From contig JOBE01000085.1 in assembly GCA_000717735.1 (NCBI GenBank), forward strand, positions 1 through 18,001: a stretch of 18,001 nucleotides of DNA, written 5' to 3'. A model generated the notes under the pieces. That model had not been told where the DNA came from. It worked only from the letters and a program-made list of their open reading frames with translations, and did no database searches. Source of the DNA: Streptomyces griseoluteus. Lineage in GTDB: Bacteria; Actinomycetota; Actinomycetes; Streptomycetales; Streptomycetaceae. Positions 1 through 7,756 of the stretch are shown here, piece after piece (position 1 is the stretch's first letter; the number at the start of each line of letters is the position of its first letter). Position numbers and translations under genes: made by a program.

Positions 1-58
1 GTCCCGTCCCGCCCCGAACCCGTCCCGGGCCCGGGACGGGTTCGGGGCGGGACGGGAC
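1..58. repeat. 58-bp perfect palindrome
   Basis: Positions 1-29 are the exact reverse complement of 30-58, with no spacer and a CCCGGGCCCGGG centre. It could extend to the left beyond the window. It lies just past the terminator-like dyad that follows the peptide transporter operon. It may be a second transcription terminator, or the terminator of a convergent gene outside the window. In RNA the tip would have to open to make a loop. Confidence 0.85.
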
Positions 59-65
59 GGGCGCG

Positions 66-105
66 CCGGAGGCCCCTGCCGCACGTCTGCGGCAGGGGCC
101 TCCGG
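66..105 (-). terminator. Strong stem-loop terminator of the peptide transporter operon
   Basis: Positions 66-83 pair perfectly with 88-105, giving an 18-bp GC-rich stem around a CGTC loop. It begins 6 bases after the stop codon of the last ATPase gene. No T-tract is obvious, which is common for Streptomyces terminators. The symmetry means it could act in both directions. Confidence 0.85.
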
Positions 106-111
106 TGTCGC

Positions 112-1245
112 TTACGCCTTCGGCGCGGCGTCCTCGGCCGACGACTCCGGCGCCTCGGGCTCGGGCTCCGGCGCCTCGGGCTCGGGCTCCGGCGCCTTCG
201 CCTCCGCCTTCGTGATCTCCACCGACTCCCGCGCCCCCGGGATCGTCAGCAGCTCCGCGTTCTCCGGGTGGTGGCATGCCACGCGCTGACCCGGGCGGAG
301 TTCCACGAGCGGGGGCTCCTGGGTCTTGCAGAGGTCCGTGGCCTTCCAGCAGCGGGTGTGGAAGCGGCAGCCCGGCGGCGGGGCGATCGGGGACGGCACG
401 TCTCCGGTGAGGAGGATGCGGTCGCTCTTCGCGCCCCGGCGGCGCGGGTCCGGGATCGGGACCGCGGACATCAGGGCCCGGGTGTACGGGTGCATCGGGT
501 TCTCGTACAGGGACTTGCGGTCCGCGAGCTCCACGATCTTGCCCAGGTACATGACCGCGATGCGGTCCGAGACGTGCCGGATGACCGACAGGTCGTGGGC
601 GATGATCACGTACGTGAGGCCGAGCTCCTGCTGGAGGTCGTCCAGGAGGTTGACCACCTGCGCCTGGATGGAGACGTCGAGGGCCGACACCGGCTCGTCC
701 GCGACGACCAGCTTCGGCTTCAGGGCCAGCGCGCGGGCGATGCCGATGCGCTGGCGCTGGCCGCCGGAGAACTCGTGCGGGTAGCGGTTGTAGTGCTCGG
801 GGTTGAGGCCCACCAGGCCGAGGAGCCGCTGGACCTCCTTCTTGACGCCGCCCTCGGGCTCGACGCCCTGGAGCTTGAAGGGCGCCGAGACGATCGTGCC
901 GACCGTGTGGCGCGGGTTCAGCGAGCCGTACGGGTCCTGGAAGATCATCTGGATGTCCCGGCGGAACGGGCGCATGCCCGACACCCCGAGGTGGGAGATG
1001 TCCTTGCCCTGGAACTCGACCCGGCCGTCGGTCGGTTCGAGGAGCCGGGTGATGAGCCGGCCCATGGTGGACTTGCCGCAGCCGGACTCGCCGACGACGC
1101 CGAGGGTCTCACCGGGCAGGACCTCGAAGTCGATCCCGTCGACCGCCTTGACGGCGCCGGTCTGGCGCTGGAGCAGCCCCTTCTTGATGGGGAAGTGCTT
1201 CTTCAGGCCGGTGACCTTGAGCAGAGGTTCCATGTTGTCGCTCAC
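112..1245 (-). CDS. Peptide ABC transporter ATP-binding protein (DppF/OppF type)
   Basis: This is the second ATPase of a dipeptide/oligopeptide importer; it hydrolyses ATP on the cytoplasmic face to drive uptake. From the GTG start (377 aa) it shows Walker A GESGCGKST at 52-60, the Q-loop IFQDP at 101-105, signature SGGQRQR at 160-166, Walker B LVVADE at 179-184, D-loop SALD and switch H217. The C-terminal oligopeptide-transporter domain carries four cysteines (C293, C299, C306, C324), the spacing associated with an iron-sulfur site in DppD/DppF proteins. The last 30 or so residues are an acidic Pro-Glu repeat tail. I chose GTG at 1245 because it overlaps the upstream stop as GTGA, suggesting translational coupling; ATG at 1233, starting MEPLLKV, is an alternative. 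Family assignment is firm; substrate is not. Confidence 0.93.
   Translation of the reverse strand: MSDNMEPLLKVTGLKKHFPIKKGLLQRQTGAVKAVDGIDFEVLPGETLGVVGESGCGKSTMGRLITRLLEPTDGRVEFQGKDISHLGVSGMRPFRRDIQMIFQDPYGSLNPRHTVGTIVSAPFKLQGVEPEGGVKKEVQRLLGLVGLNPEHYNRYPHEFSGGQRQRIGIARALALKPKLVVADEPVSALDVSIQAQVVNLLDDLQQELGLTYVIIAHDLSVIRHVSDRIAVMYLGKIVELADRKSLYENPMHPYTRALMSAVPIPDPRRRGAKSDRILLTGDVPSPIAPPPGCRFHTRCWKATDLCKTQEPPLVELRPGQRVACHHPENAELLTIPGARESVEITKAEAKAPEPEPEAPEPEPEAPESSAEDAAPKA
151..192. repeat. Two exact 21-bp tandem copies inside the ATPase gene
   Basis: Units 151-171 and 172-192 are identical. They encode the repeated Pro-Glu-Ala tail of the ATPase at 112-1245. The copy number of such a repeat can vary between strains without shifting the frame. 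Confidence 0.85.
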
Positions 1246-2360
1246 AGTTTCGGCGCAATCTCTTCGGTCCAGATGCGGGTCCGCTCCTCCTGCGGCATGT
1301 GGCACGCCGAGAAGTGGCGGTCCCCGGCCGGCGCCAGCTCCGGCCGCTGGGTGCGCGTGATGCCGCCCTTGGGGACGTCCGCGTACGGGCAGCGGGGGTT
1401 GAAGGCGCAGCCGCTCGGGATGTTGATGAGGCTGGGCGGGTTGCCCTTGACCGGGATGAGCCGCTCGGTCTGCTCACGGTCGATCCTCGGCATCGAGCCG
1501 AGCAGGCCCCAGGTGTAGGGGTGCTGCGGCTCGTAGAAGACGGACTCGGCCGGTCCGCGTTCGACGCAGCGCCCGCCGTACATGACGAGGATGTCGTCGG
1601 CGAGCTCGGCGACGACGCCGAGGTCGTGGGTGATGATGACGACCGCCGAGCCGAACTCCTTCTGGAGGTCCCGCATCAGGTCCAGGATCTGGGCCTGGAC
1701 CGTGACGTCGAGCGCCGTCGTCGGCTCGTCGGCGATGAGCAGCGACGGGTTGTTGACGAGCGACATGGCGATCATCGCGCGCTGGCGCATGCCGCCGGAG
1801 AACTCGTGCGGGTAGTTGTCGAACCGCTTGGCGGGCTCGGGGATGCCGACCCGGTCGAGGAGCTCGACGGCCCGCTTGCGCGCCGTCTTCTTGTCGACGT
1901 CGTTGTGGACGCGGTACGCCTCCACGATCTGGTTGCCGACCGTGTAGTACGGGTGCATCGCGGACAGCGGGTCCTGGAAGATCATCGCCATCTCGCGGCC
2001 GCGCATCCGGCGGACCTCTTCCGGGTCGGCCGAGAGCAGCTCGCGGCCGTCCAGCCAGATCTCGCCGGAGATCCGCGCCTTCTGCCGACCGTACTGGCCG
2101 ACCGTGTGCAGACCCATGATGCCGAGCGAGGTGACCGACTTGCCGGAGCCGGACTCGCCCACGATGCCGAGGGTCTTGCCCTTCTCCAGCTGGAAGCTGA
2201 GACCGTCGACCGACTTGACCAGACCGTCGTCGGTCGGGAAGTGGATCTTCAGGTCGCGTACGTCGAGGAAGGCGTCCGAGGGAGCTGACTTCCCGGCGGA
2301 CTTCCCGGTGGCGACGGGTTCTCCCACCGCCGCGCCGGTCTTCGTCAGCTTGTCCGTCAT
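1242..2360 (-). CDS. Peptide ABC transporter ATP-binding protein (DppD/OppD type)
   Basis: This is the first ATPase of the importer (372 aa). It has a 30-residue Ala/Lys/Gly-rich N-terminal extension before the conserved domain, then Walker A GESGSGKS at 68-75, Q-loop IFQDP near 127-131, signature SGGMRQR at 188-194, Walker B LLIADE at 207-212, and switch H245. The C-terminal peptide-transporter domain has C318, C324 and C353, but the third cysteine of the usual four-cysteine set is missing: residues 331-340 read [10 protein letters not shown] where a Cys is normally found. The start ATG overlaps the permease stop as ATGA, and the stop overlaps the next ATPase start as GTGA, so the three genes are probably translationally coupled. 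It pairs with the DppF-type subunit. Confidence 0.94.
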   Translation of the reverse strand: MTDKLTKTGAAVGEPVATGKSAGKSAPSDAFLDVRDLKIHFPTDDGLVKSVDGLSFQLEKGKTLGIVGESGSGKSVTSLGIMGLHTVGQYGRQKARISGEIWLDGRELLSADPEEVRRMRGREMAMIFQDPLSAMHPYYTVGNQIVEAYRVHNDVDKKTARKRAVELLDRVGIPEPAKRFDNYPHEFSGGMRQRAMIAMSLVNNPSLLIADEPTTALDVTVQAQILDLMRDLQKEFGSAVVIITHDLGVVAELADDILVMYGGRCVERGPAESVFYEPQHPYTWGLLGSMPRIDREQTERLIPVKGNPPSLINIPSGCAFNPRCPYADVPKGGITRTQRPELAPAGDRHFSACHMPQEERTRIWTEEIAPKL

Positions 2361-3355
2361 GCGAGCCTCACTCGGGGGTCGATCACCGCGTACAGCAGGT
2401 CCACCACGAGGTTCGCGATGACGACGCAGGCGGCGGTGATGAGGGTGACCGCCAGGATCAGCGGCAGGTCACGCTCGTTCACGCCCTTGATGGCGAGGCC
2501 GCCGAGGCCGTGGAGGCTGAACGCGGTCTCGGTCAGGATCGCGCCGCCGACGAGGGCGCCGAGGTCCATGCCGAAGATGGTCAGGATGGGGGTCATGGTG
2601 GAGCGCATGGCGTGCTTGCCGAGCACGACCGACTCCGGCAGGCCCTTGGCCCGTGCGGTACGGATGTAGTCCTCGCCGAGGACCTCCAGCATGGTGGCGC
2701 GGGTGAGCCGCGCGTACATCGCCGCGTACAGGAAGGCGAGGGTGACCCAGGGCAGCAGCAGTCCGCCGAACCAACCGCCGAAGGACTCGGTGATCGGTAC
2801 GTAGGTCGCCGTCGTCCACTTCAGCTGGGTACGGAAGACCAGCATCGCCAGCATGGCGGTGAAGAAGATGGGCAGGGAGACGCCGGCGAGCGCCGTGATC
2901 ATCGCCGCGCGGTCGATGATCGTGCCCCGCTTGAGGGCGGAGACCACACCGGTGGAGACGCCCAGGAGCAGCCAGAGCACGGCGGCGCCGATGACCATGG
3001 ACAGGGTGACAGGGAAGGCGTCGACGAGCATCGCCGACACTTCCTGCTCGGTGCGGAACGAGTAGCCGAAGCAGGGCGCGGCGCAGCGGATCGTGTCGCC
3101 ACCGCCCGTGTAGTCACGGCCGACGAAGATGCCGGAGACGAAGTGCCAGAACTGCATCAGGATCGGCTCGTCCAGACCCAGCTTCTGCCGGACGGCCTCG
3201 ATGGAAGCCGGATCCGCCTGCTTGCCGACGAACATCGCGGCAGGGTCGCTGCCGGTCATCTTGGGGATGAGGAAGAAGATGCTGAGCGTCACCAGAGTGA
3301 CGACGAGCAGCATCACGACGACTGAGAAGAGCCGTCGGATTATGTATGCAAGCAT
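2357..3355 (-). CDS. Peptide ABC transporter permease (DppB/OppB type)
   Basis: Inner-membrane channel subunit of the importer (332 aa). It opens with the typical cytoplasmic MLAYIIRRLF segment and a first transmembrane helix at about 10-30. A long extracytoplasmic region containing two cysteines (CAAPC) follows, then a run of hydrophobic helices from about residue 110. The EAA loop that contacts the ATPases is visible as YIRTARAKGLPES. The C-terminus ends in the family's usual LLYAVIDPRVR. The ATG at 3355 lacks a clear Shine-Dalgarno sequence, and a 38-bp palindrome ends 13 bases upstream of it. Expression may therefore depend on readthrough from the binding-protein gene. Confidence 0.93.
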   Translation of the reverse strand: MLAYIIRRLFSVVVMLLVVTLVTLSIFFLIPKMTGSDPAAMFVGKQADPASIEAVRQKLGLDEPILMQFWHFVSGIFVGRDYTGGGDTIRCAAPCFGYSFRTEQEVSAMLVDAFPVTLSMVIGAAVLWLLLGVSTGVVSALKRGTIIDRAAMITALAGVSLPIFFTAMLAMLVFRTQLKWTTATYVPITESFGGWFGGLLLPWVTLAFLYAAMYARLTRATMLEVLGEDYIRTARAKGLPESVVLGKHAMRSTMTPILTIFGMDLGALVGGAILTETAFSLHGLGGLAIKGVNERDLPLILAVTLITAACVVIANLVVDLLYAVIDPRVRLA

Positions 3356-3368
3356 GCGGTCGGCCGGT

Positions 3369-3406
3369 CGGCGGCCGGGGGACCCGATCGGGTCCCCCGG
3401 CCGCCG
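3369..3406 (-). terminator. 38-bp perfect palindrome between binding-protein and permease genes
   Basis: Positions 3369-3387 are the reverse complement of 3388-3406, centred on GATC. It lies 63 bases past the stop of the lipoprotein gene and just before the permease start. In binding-protein transporter operons such an intercistronic stem commonly stabilises the upstream mRNA or partly terminates transcription, so that more binding protein than permease is made. That role here is inferred. Confidence 0.75.
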
Positions 3407-3469
3407 CCCTCGGCCATCACCTGCCCTTCGGACCTGGCGGCGGGTGGTGCGCCGGTGGAGCGGGTCGGA

Positions 3470-5233
3470 TTACTTGACGACGCCGAGCGACGCGTAGTCG
3501 TAGCGGCCGTTGTAGGCGTCCGCGGTGTAGACGTTGGTCAGCCGGGAGCTGCGCCAGATGATGTTCTTCTCGTGGGTGAAGGGCAGGTAGACCGCGGCCT
3601 CCGAGACCTTCGTGTTGATCTGCTTGTAGAGCTCGCCGGCCTTGTCGGGGTCGGTCTCCTTCAGCGCCTGGTCGAACAGGCCGTTGACGGCCTTGTCGTT
3701 CAGCTCGGAGAAGTTGTTGTTGCCGCTCGGCAGGATGAAGCGGCCGTCGACCAGCGGCTGCAGGAAGCCCTGGCCCGACGGGAAGTCGGCGCCCCAGCCC
3801 ATGATGATGATGCCGTAGCCCTTGTCCTTGACCACCTTCGGCGAACCGATGATGCCGGAGGTCTGGGCGCCGTCGAACAGGTCGATCTGGGCGTCGATGC
3901 CGACCTTCAGCAGGGACTGCTGGAGGGACTCGGCGGTCGCGATCTCGATCTTCTTGTTGTTGCGGACCGCGATGGTGGTCTTGAAGCCGTCCGGCTTACC
4001 GCACTTCTTCAGGGCCTCCTTCGCCTTGGTGAGGTCCGGCGCGCCGGCGAGCTTGCCGTACGGGTCGGCCTTCGGATCGGCACCCTTGATCGCCGGCGGC
4101 AGCATGTTGGAGGCGATGTCGCCACCGGCCTGCGGGCCACCACGGGCGGTCTGGAGGGACTTCGAGTCGGCCGCGTAGATGATGGCCTTGCGGCACTCGA
4201 TGTTGGGGATGACCGTCTGCGGGAAGACCGCGTAGCGGATGAAGCCCGTCTGCGGGTTGTCGACGTTGCCCTTGTGCTGCTGGAGCGCCTTCTGGCGGGC
4301 GGCGGAGCCGATGCCCGTGGCGTTGAGGTCGAGGTCGTACTCGCCCTCGATCAGGCGGTTGTCCATGTCGTCGGCGTTCGTGGTGAACGTGACGCTGATC
4401 TTGTCCGGGAGCGCCTTGCGGATGGTGTCCGTCTTCGCGTCCCACTTGTCGTTGCGGACGAGCTTCATGGACTTGTTCGGGGTGTACGACTCCCACTTGT
4501 ACGGGCCCGAGGAGAAGGGCTTCAGGCCGTACTTGGCCTTGGTGTCCTTGTCCTGGCGGACCGGGGACGCGGCGGGCATGGCCAGCATCTGGAGGAAGTC
4601 ACCGTTGGCGACCGGCAGCTTGAAGATGATGGTCTTGTCGTCCGGGGTCTCGATCGCCTTCAGGCCGAGCTTGTCCGGGGTGGTGTCCTTGTACGGACCC
4701 TTGTACTCGCCCTTGGGGTCGAGGACCTGCTGGAGGTAGATCGGGCCGCCGGAGATGACGTCCTGGGCCCAGATGCGCTCGATGCCGTACTTGATGTCCT
4801 TGGAGGTGATCGGCTTGCCGTCCTCCCAGGTCACCCCGTCCTTCAGCGTGAAGGTGTAGGTGAGGCCGTCGGCCGAGACCTTGCCGGCGTCGGTGGCGAG
4901 GTCCGGGACGAGCTCGGTGGAGGCTGCGCCCGGCTCGGCCTTGAAGGTGACGAGCTGGCGGGTGTAGTAGCGGGCGAAGTCCCACACGAAGCCGTAGTAG
5001 CCGCGCTGCGGGTCCCACGAGTCGGCCTCCTGCGAGCCGATGAACTTCAGCTCGCCGCCCTTCTTGTCGGAGGCGTTGGCGACCTTGTTCACGGCGGCGT
5101 TGAAGCCGGCCGCGCCGGTCTTGCCCTTGTCACCGTCGGTGCCGGTGTCGCCGCCGCAGGCGGTGGTGACGACCATCGTGGCCGCCGCGAGCAGCGCGCC
5201 TGCGGCGATTCTGCGCCTCTGAGAGCTCATCAT
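3470..5233 (-). CDS. Peptide-binding lipoprotein of ABC transporter (SBP family 5)
   Basis: Extracytoplasmic solute-binding protein that captures peptides and delivers them to the permeases. From the ATG at 5233 (587 aa) a lipoprotein signal is clear: basic MMSSQRRR, hydrophobic stretch, then VVTTAC with the lipidated cysteine at C26 and a Gly/Asp/Lys linker. The mature part has family 5 landmarks, including the LDPQRGYYGF-like start of the binding domain (here WDPQRGYYGF), DGLTYTFTLKDGVTW and the YGIERIW segment. Length is normal for the family. Start choice: a GGAGG sits 11 bases before 5233, while the in-frame ATG at 5230 is next to it; the longer frame upstream has no signal character. 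S. coelicolor has BldK-type systems of this layout, but a developmental role cannot be read from the sequence. A small dyad at 5296-5313 lies upstream, between this gene and the first permease gene. Confidence 0.94.
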   Translation of the reverse strand: MMSSQRRRIAAGALLAAATMVVTTACGGDTGTDGDKGKTGAAGFNAAVNKVANASDKKGGELKFIGSQEADSWDPQRGYYGFVWDFARYYTRQLVTFKAEPGAASTELVPDLATDAGKVSADGLTYTFTLKDGVTWEDGKPITSKDIKYGIERIWAQDVISGGPIYLQQVLDPKGEYKGPYKDTTPDKLGLKAIETPDDKTIIFKLPVANGDFLQMLAMPAASPVRQDKDTKAKYGLKPFSSGPYKWESYTPNKSMKLVRNDKWDAKTDTIRKALPDKISVTFTTNADDMDNRLIEGEYDLDLNATGIGSAARQKALQQHKGNVDNPQTGFIRYAVFPQTVIPNIECRKAIIYAADSKSLQTARGGPQAGGDIASNMLPPAIKGADPKADPYGKLAGAPDLTKAKEALKKCGKPDGFKTTIAVRNNKKIEIATAESLQQSLLKVGIDAQIDLFDGAQTSGIIGSPKVVKDKGYGIIIMGWGADFPSGQGFLQPLVDGRFILPSGNNNFSELNDKAVNGLFDQALKETDPDKAGELYKQINTKVSEAAVYLPFTHEKNIIWRSSRLTNVYTADAYNGRYDYASLGVVK

Positions 5234-5339
5234 GGGTCTCGCAACCTCCGGGTAGTGGCGGCCGATACGGCGGTCCGCCGATTTGGGGTGGGCCTCCTGT
5301 CGCCAGCGGCAGGGGCGGGTCTTGCGTGTCGGCGAACGG

Positions 5340-6368
5340 TCAGCGGGAGCCCTTCGGGTCGAGCGCGTCACGCACGCCGTCGCCGAAGAGGTTGAACGCC
5401 AGAACGGTGATGAAGATCGCGAGGCCCGGGATCACCATGAAGAGCGGGTCCGCCTCGTAGGTGGTGATGGCCGTCGACAGCATCTGCCCCCACGAAGCGG
5501 TGGGGGGCTTCACGCCCGCGCCGAGGAAGCTGAGCGCCGCTTCGGTGAGGATGTTGGTGGGGATCATGAGGGTCGCGTAGACCGTGATCGGGGCGATCAG
5601 GTTGGGCAGCAGCTCGCGGCGCAGGATGTAGAACCGGCCGGCGCCCAGGCTCTGGGCGGCCTCGACGTACTCGCGGTTGCGCAGCGACAGGGTCTGGCCG
5701 CGGACGATACGGCCCACGTACGGCCAGCCGAAGAAGCCGATGACCACGACGAGGGCGGCGATGCGGACGCCCGAACCGTCGAGTCCGAGGAGTTCGTTCG
5801 GCAGGACGGAGACGAGGGCGATCGTGAAGAGCAGCTGCGGGAACGCGAGCATCACGTCCATGACCCGGCTGAGGGCCGCGTCGATCCAGCCGCCGAAGTA
5901 GCCCGCGACGATGCCGAGGACGGTGCCGAGGACCACGGCGAAGACCGCCGCCAGGAAGGCGACGAGCAGCGAGATCCGGGCGCCGTAGACGATGCGGCTG
6001 AAGACGTCGCGGCCGTTGACGGGCTCGACGCCGAAGAGGAACTCGGAGCTGACACCGCCCCAGGAGCCGATCGGGGTGCCGAAGAGGGGGTCGATCTGGT
6101 CTTCGTGGAACTCGTCCGGCGGGTGGCCGAGGAGGCCGACGATGACCGGGGCGAAGAGCGCGACCAGGACGAGGAAGAGAACGACGAAGGCGCCCGCGAG
6201 GGCCAGTTTGTCGCGCTTGAGGCGGGTCCAGGCGATCTTCCAGGGCGAGCGGCCCTCGATCGCCTTGGCGGAGGTGCCGGACTTGTCCGGTGTGCCGGGT
6301 GCGTCGGGCGCGGCGTCGACGGTGGCGGTCGACTCGCCCGCACTCGTCTCGTGCAGTGGTGCCGTCAT
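5340..6368 (-). CDS. Peptide ABC transporter permease (DppC/OppC type)
   Basis: First gene of the importer operon (342 aa). About 40 Thr/Ala/Pro-rich cytoplasmic residues precede the family's N-terminal signature SPWKIAWTRLKRDKLALAG and the first membrane helix. A periplasmic segment with HPPDEFHEDQ and FLFGVEPVNGRDVFSRI follows, then five more predicted helices. The EAA loop reads EYVEAAQSLGAGRFYILRREL, and the C-terminus is FNLFGDGVRDALDPKGSR, both diagnostic of DppC. The ATG at 6368 was chosen because GAGGGG lies 11 bases upstream and the longer frame has no family similarity. Having the C-type permease first and separated from its B-type partner by the binding-protein gene differs from the E. 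coli dpp order. Confidence 0.93.
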   Translation of the reverse strand: MTAPLHETSAGESTATVDAAPDAPGTPDKSGTSAKAIEGRSPWKIAWTRLKRDKLALAGAFVVLFLVLVALFAPVIVGLLGHPPDEFHEDQIDPLFGTPIGSWGGVSSEFLFGVEPVNGRDVFSRIVYGARISLLVAFLAAVFAVVLGTVLGIVAGYFGGWIDAALSRVMDVMLAFPQLLFTIALVSVLPNELLGLDGSGVRIAALVVVIGFFGWPYVGRIVRGQTLSLRNREYVEAAQSLGAGRFYILRRELLPNLIAPITVYATLMIPTNILTEAALSFLGAGVKPPTASWGQMLSTAITTYEADPLFMVIPGLAIFITVLAFNLFGDGVRDALDPKGSR

Positions 6369-6673
6369 CGTGGTGAGGACCCCTCTCGGCCGCCGGTAGC
6401 CGGCCCTTGCCCGCCGCGGGTAGCGGCTCGGTGGAACAACCTGCTGGGCATCTGCTCGAAAGGAGCCGAACGCCCGGTGTTCCGGGGAGTCTTCAATGCG
6501 TTCACGATCACCCGCCAGCCCTGACGGGGAATGTTTGCTCAAACGTGATGCGGTGCCGCGACTTCCGTTATCCGGACGCCGCGATCACCTGAGCGGACCA
6601 TCTCGGGGCCTCTTCCCCCCAATCGGACATGTCGCTCAACCGGGCGTTCGTCGTGATGAATTGGGGTGAACGA
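6369..6673 (-). promoter_or_regulatory. Non-coding upstream region of the peptide transporter operon
   Basis: This gap must hold the promoter of the five-gene operon, but I see no convincing -35/-10 pair. It contains a small dyad GTTTGCTCAAAC at 6533-6544, which could be an operator. An imperfect inverted repeat also pairs 6613-6623 with 6660-6670 (10 of 11 bases, ATTGGGG core). Neither matches a regulator motif I can name with confidence. Confidence 0.4.
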
Positions 6674-6701
6674 CGGCCTCCGGAGCGAACTCCGGAGGCC
6701 G
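6674..6701 (-). terminator. Stem-loop terminator after the first SseB-family gene
   Basis: A 12-bp perfect stem pairs 6674-6685 with 6690-6701. Read on the minus strand the loop is TTCG, a very stable RNA tetraloop. It starts about 30 bases past the stop of the gene at 6731-7522 and insulates it from the transporter operon downstream. Confidence 0.82.
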
Positions 6702-6730
6702 GTGGGACACGATGCGAGAAGGGGTACGTC

Positions 6731-7522
6731 TCAGTATCCGGACGGCGCCGACGGCGGGTAGCCGTACCCCGGGGCGGGCGCGGAGCCGCGCCCGGCGTGC
6801 GCCTCGCGGTCGTAGAAGGGCCGCCCGTTCGCCCGCAGCCAGAGGGCCACCGGGTCGTACGCATCGGAGAGCGCGACCGTCGAGACGGGCAGTCCTTCGG
6901 GTACGGCGCCGATCGACTGGCGCATCATCGCGCGGACCGTGTCCACGGCCGCCGCGGAGCTGTCGTACAGATCGAGACCGATGGCGAGGTACGGGGATCC
7001 CAGCGCGGGCTGCACCCAGCCGCGGCGCAGCGCCCGGACGGCCGGGGTGCGGTGCGCGTTCTGCGTGAGCAGGGCGTAGAACTGCGGCATCTCCAGGGCG
7101 GGCTCGGTGACCCGCAGCGGCCCGGCGGGCATCCGGTCGAGGCCGGTGGCGATCCGGCGCAGATCGGCCCAGGGGACGCCGACACCGCCGCCGGGGGCGT
7201 GCGGATTCAGCCATACGCCCCAGCGGTCGGGGTAGAGGGCGCGGGCGATCTCGCGGCCGGTGACGAGCTCGTGGGCGCGGTTCCAGCCGGACGCGGCGAG
7301 TTCCTGGGCGGAGGTGACGCAGGGCGCGTAGCCGAAGCCGTCGACCTCCATGTTCCCGTACTGGGCCTCGGACGATCCGGGAGAGCCGTGCCAGAGCAGC
7401 ATCCAGAGCTCACCGTCGGCGAGGGCGTGCAGCAGCTGCTCGTACGCGTCGTAGCGTCCGGGTGCCACCTGGCGCAGCATGTGCTCGACCCTCCCGGCCG
7501 CAGCCGTGCCTGACGCGCTCAC
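6731..7522 (-). CDS. SseB-family protein (enhanced serine sensitivity type)
   Basis: This 263-aa protein shows the two-part SseB layout. An N-terminal domain covers about residues 20-125, with ELWMLLWHG and VTSAQELAASGW. A C-terminal domain covers about 140-240 and ends in ALWLRANGRPFYDRE. The same closing RPFY motif occurs in the neighbouring paralogue at 7757-8497 (WMLERVRPFYQR), which supports common ancestry. The last 20 or so residues are a low-complexity Gly/Pro/Tyr tail. The name comes from E. coli SseB, whose overexpression was linked to serine sensitivity; the biochemical function is unknown and it is not the Salmonella type III protein of the same name. GTG at 7522 is preceded by GAGGGG. 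No signal peptide or catalytic motif is visible. Confidence 0.8.
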   Translation of the reverse strand: MSASGTAAAGRVEHMLRQVAPGRYDAYEQLLHALADGELWMLLWHGSPGSSEAQYGNMEVDGFGYAPCVTSAQELAASGWNRAHELVTGREIARALYPDRWGVWLNPHAPGGGVGVPWADLRRIATGLDRMPAGPLRVTEPALEMPQFYALLTQNAHRTPAVRALRRGWVQPALGSPYLAIGLDLYDSSAAAVDTVRAMMRQSIGAVPEGLPVSTVALSDAYDPVALWLRANGRPFYDREAHAGRGSAPAPGYGYPPSAPSGY

Positions 7523-7581
7523 CCTGGTCCCGCCCCTCTTTCGTTCACCACGTTCGTCCCGCTACCGATTCGGTTCAGCTT

Positions 7582-7741
7582 AGACCGACCGGCAATCGGG
7601 GGGTGGGAGAAGGAGCGGGGCTGGGTGCGTGCAGCTGCGAGGCGGAGGATCGAGCCATGGCGGAGCCATGGTGATGGACGACAACGCCGCAGATGCGCGT
7701 GCCCGGCCCCGCAACGCCGCCCCCCGATTGCCGGTCGGTCT
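7582..7741 (+). repeat. 160-nt structured element with 22-nt perfect terminal inverted repeats
   Basis: Positions 7582-7603 are the exact reverse complement of 7720-7741. Inside, 7615-7633 pairs with 7694-7712 over 19 consecutive positions, four of them G-T. After one G-A mismatch, 7635-7639 pairs with 7688-7692. The top holds a further hairpin, 7655-7661 with 7665-7671, around a GGA loop. The G-T positions are G-U pairs only in plus-strand RNA (A-C mismatches on the other strand), so the fold has a polarity opposite to the flanking genes. It lies between the two SseB-family genes and has no convincing reading frame. A miniature inverted-repeat element, or a structured RNA, would fit. No clear target-site duplication is seen. 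Confidence 0.75.
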
Positions 7742-7756
7742 TGGACAGGCCCTCTG

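Noticed and set aside
3455..5395. A 646-codon open frame on the plus strand opposite the binding-protein gene
   Set aside because: It is rich in Arg, Gly, Val and Leu with no recognisable domain and mirrors the real minus-strand lipoprotein gene; high GC keeps opposite frames free of stops.
7582..7741. Ordinary transcription terminator of the second SseB gene
   Set aside because: The outer arms are 116 bases apart, the inner stem is separate, and the wobble pairs favour the strand opposite to that gene's transcript.
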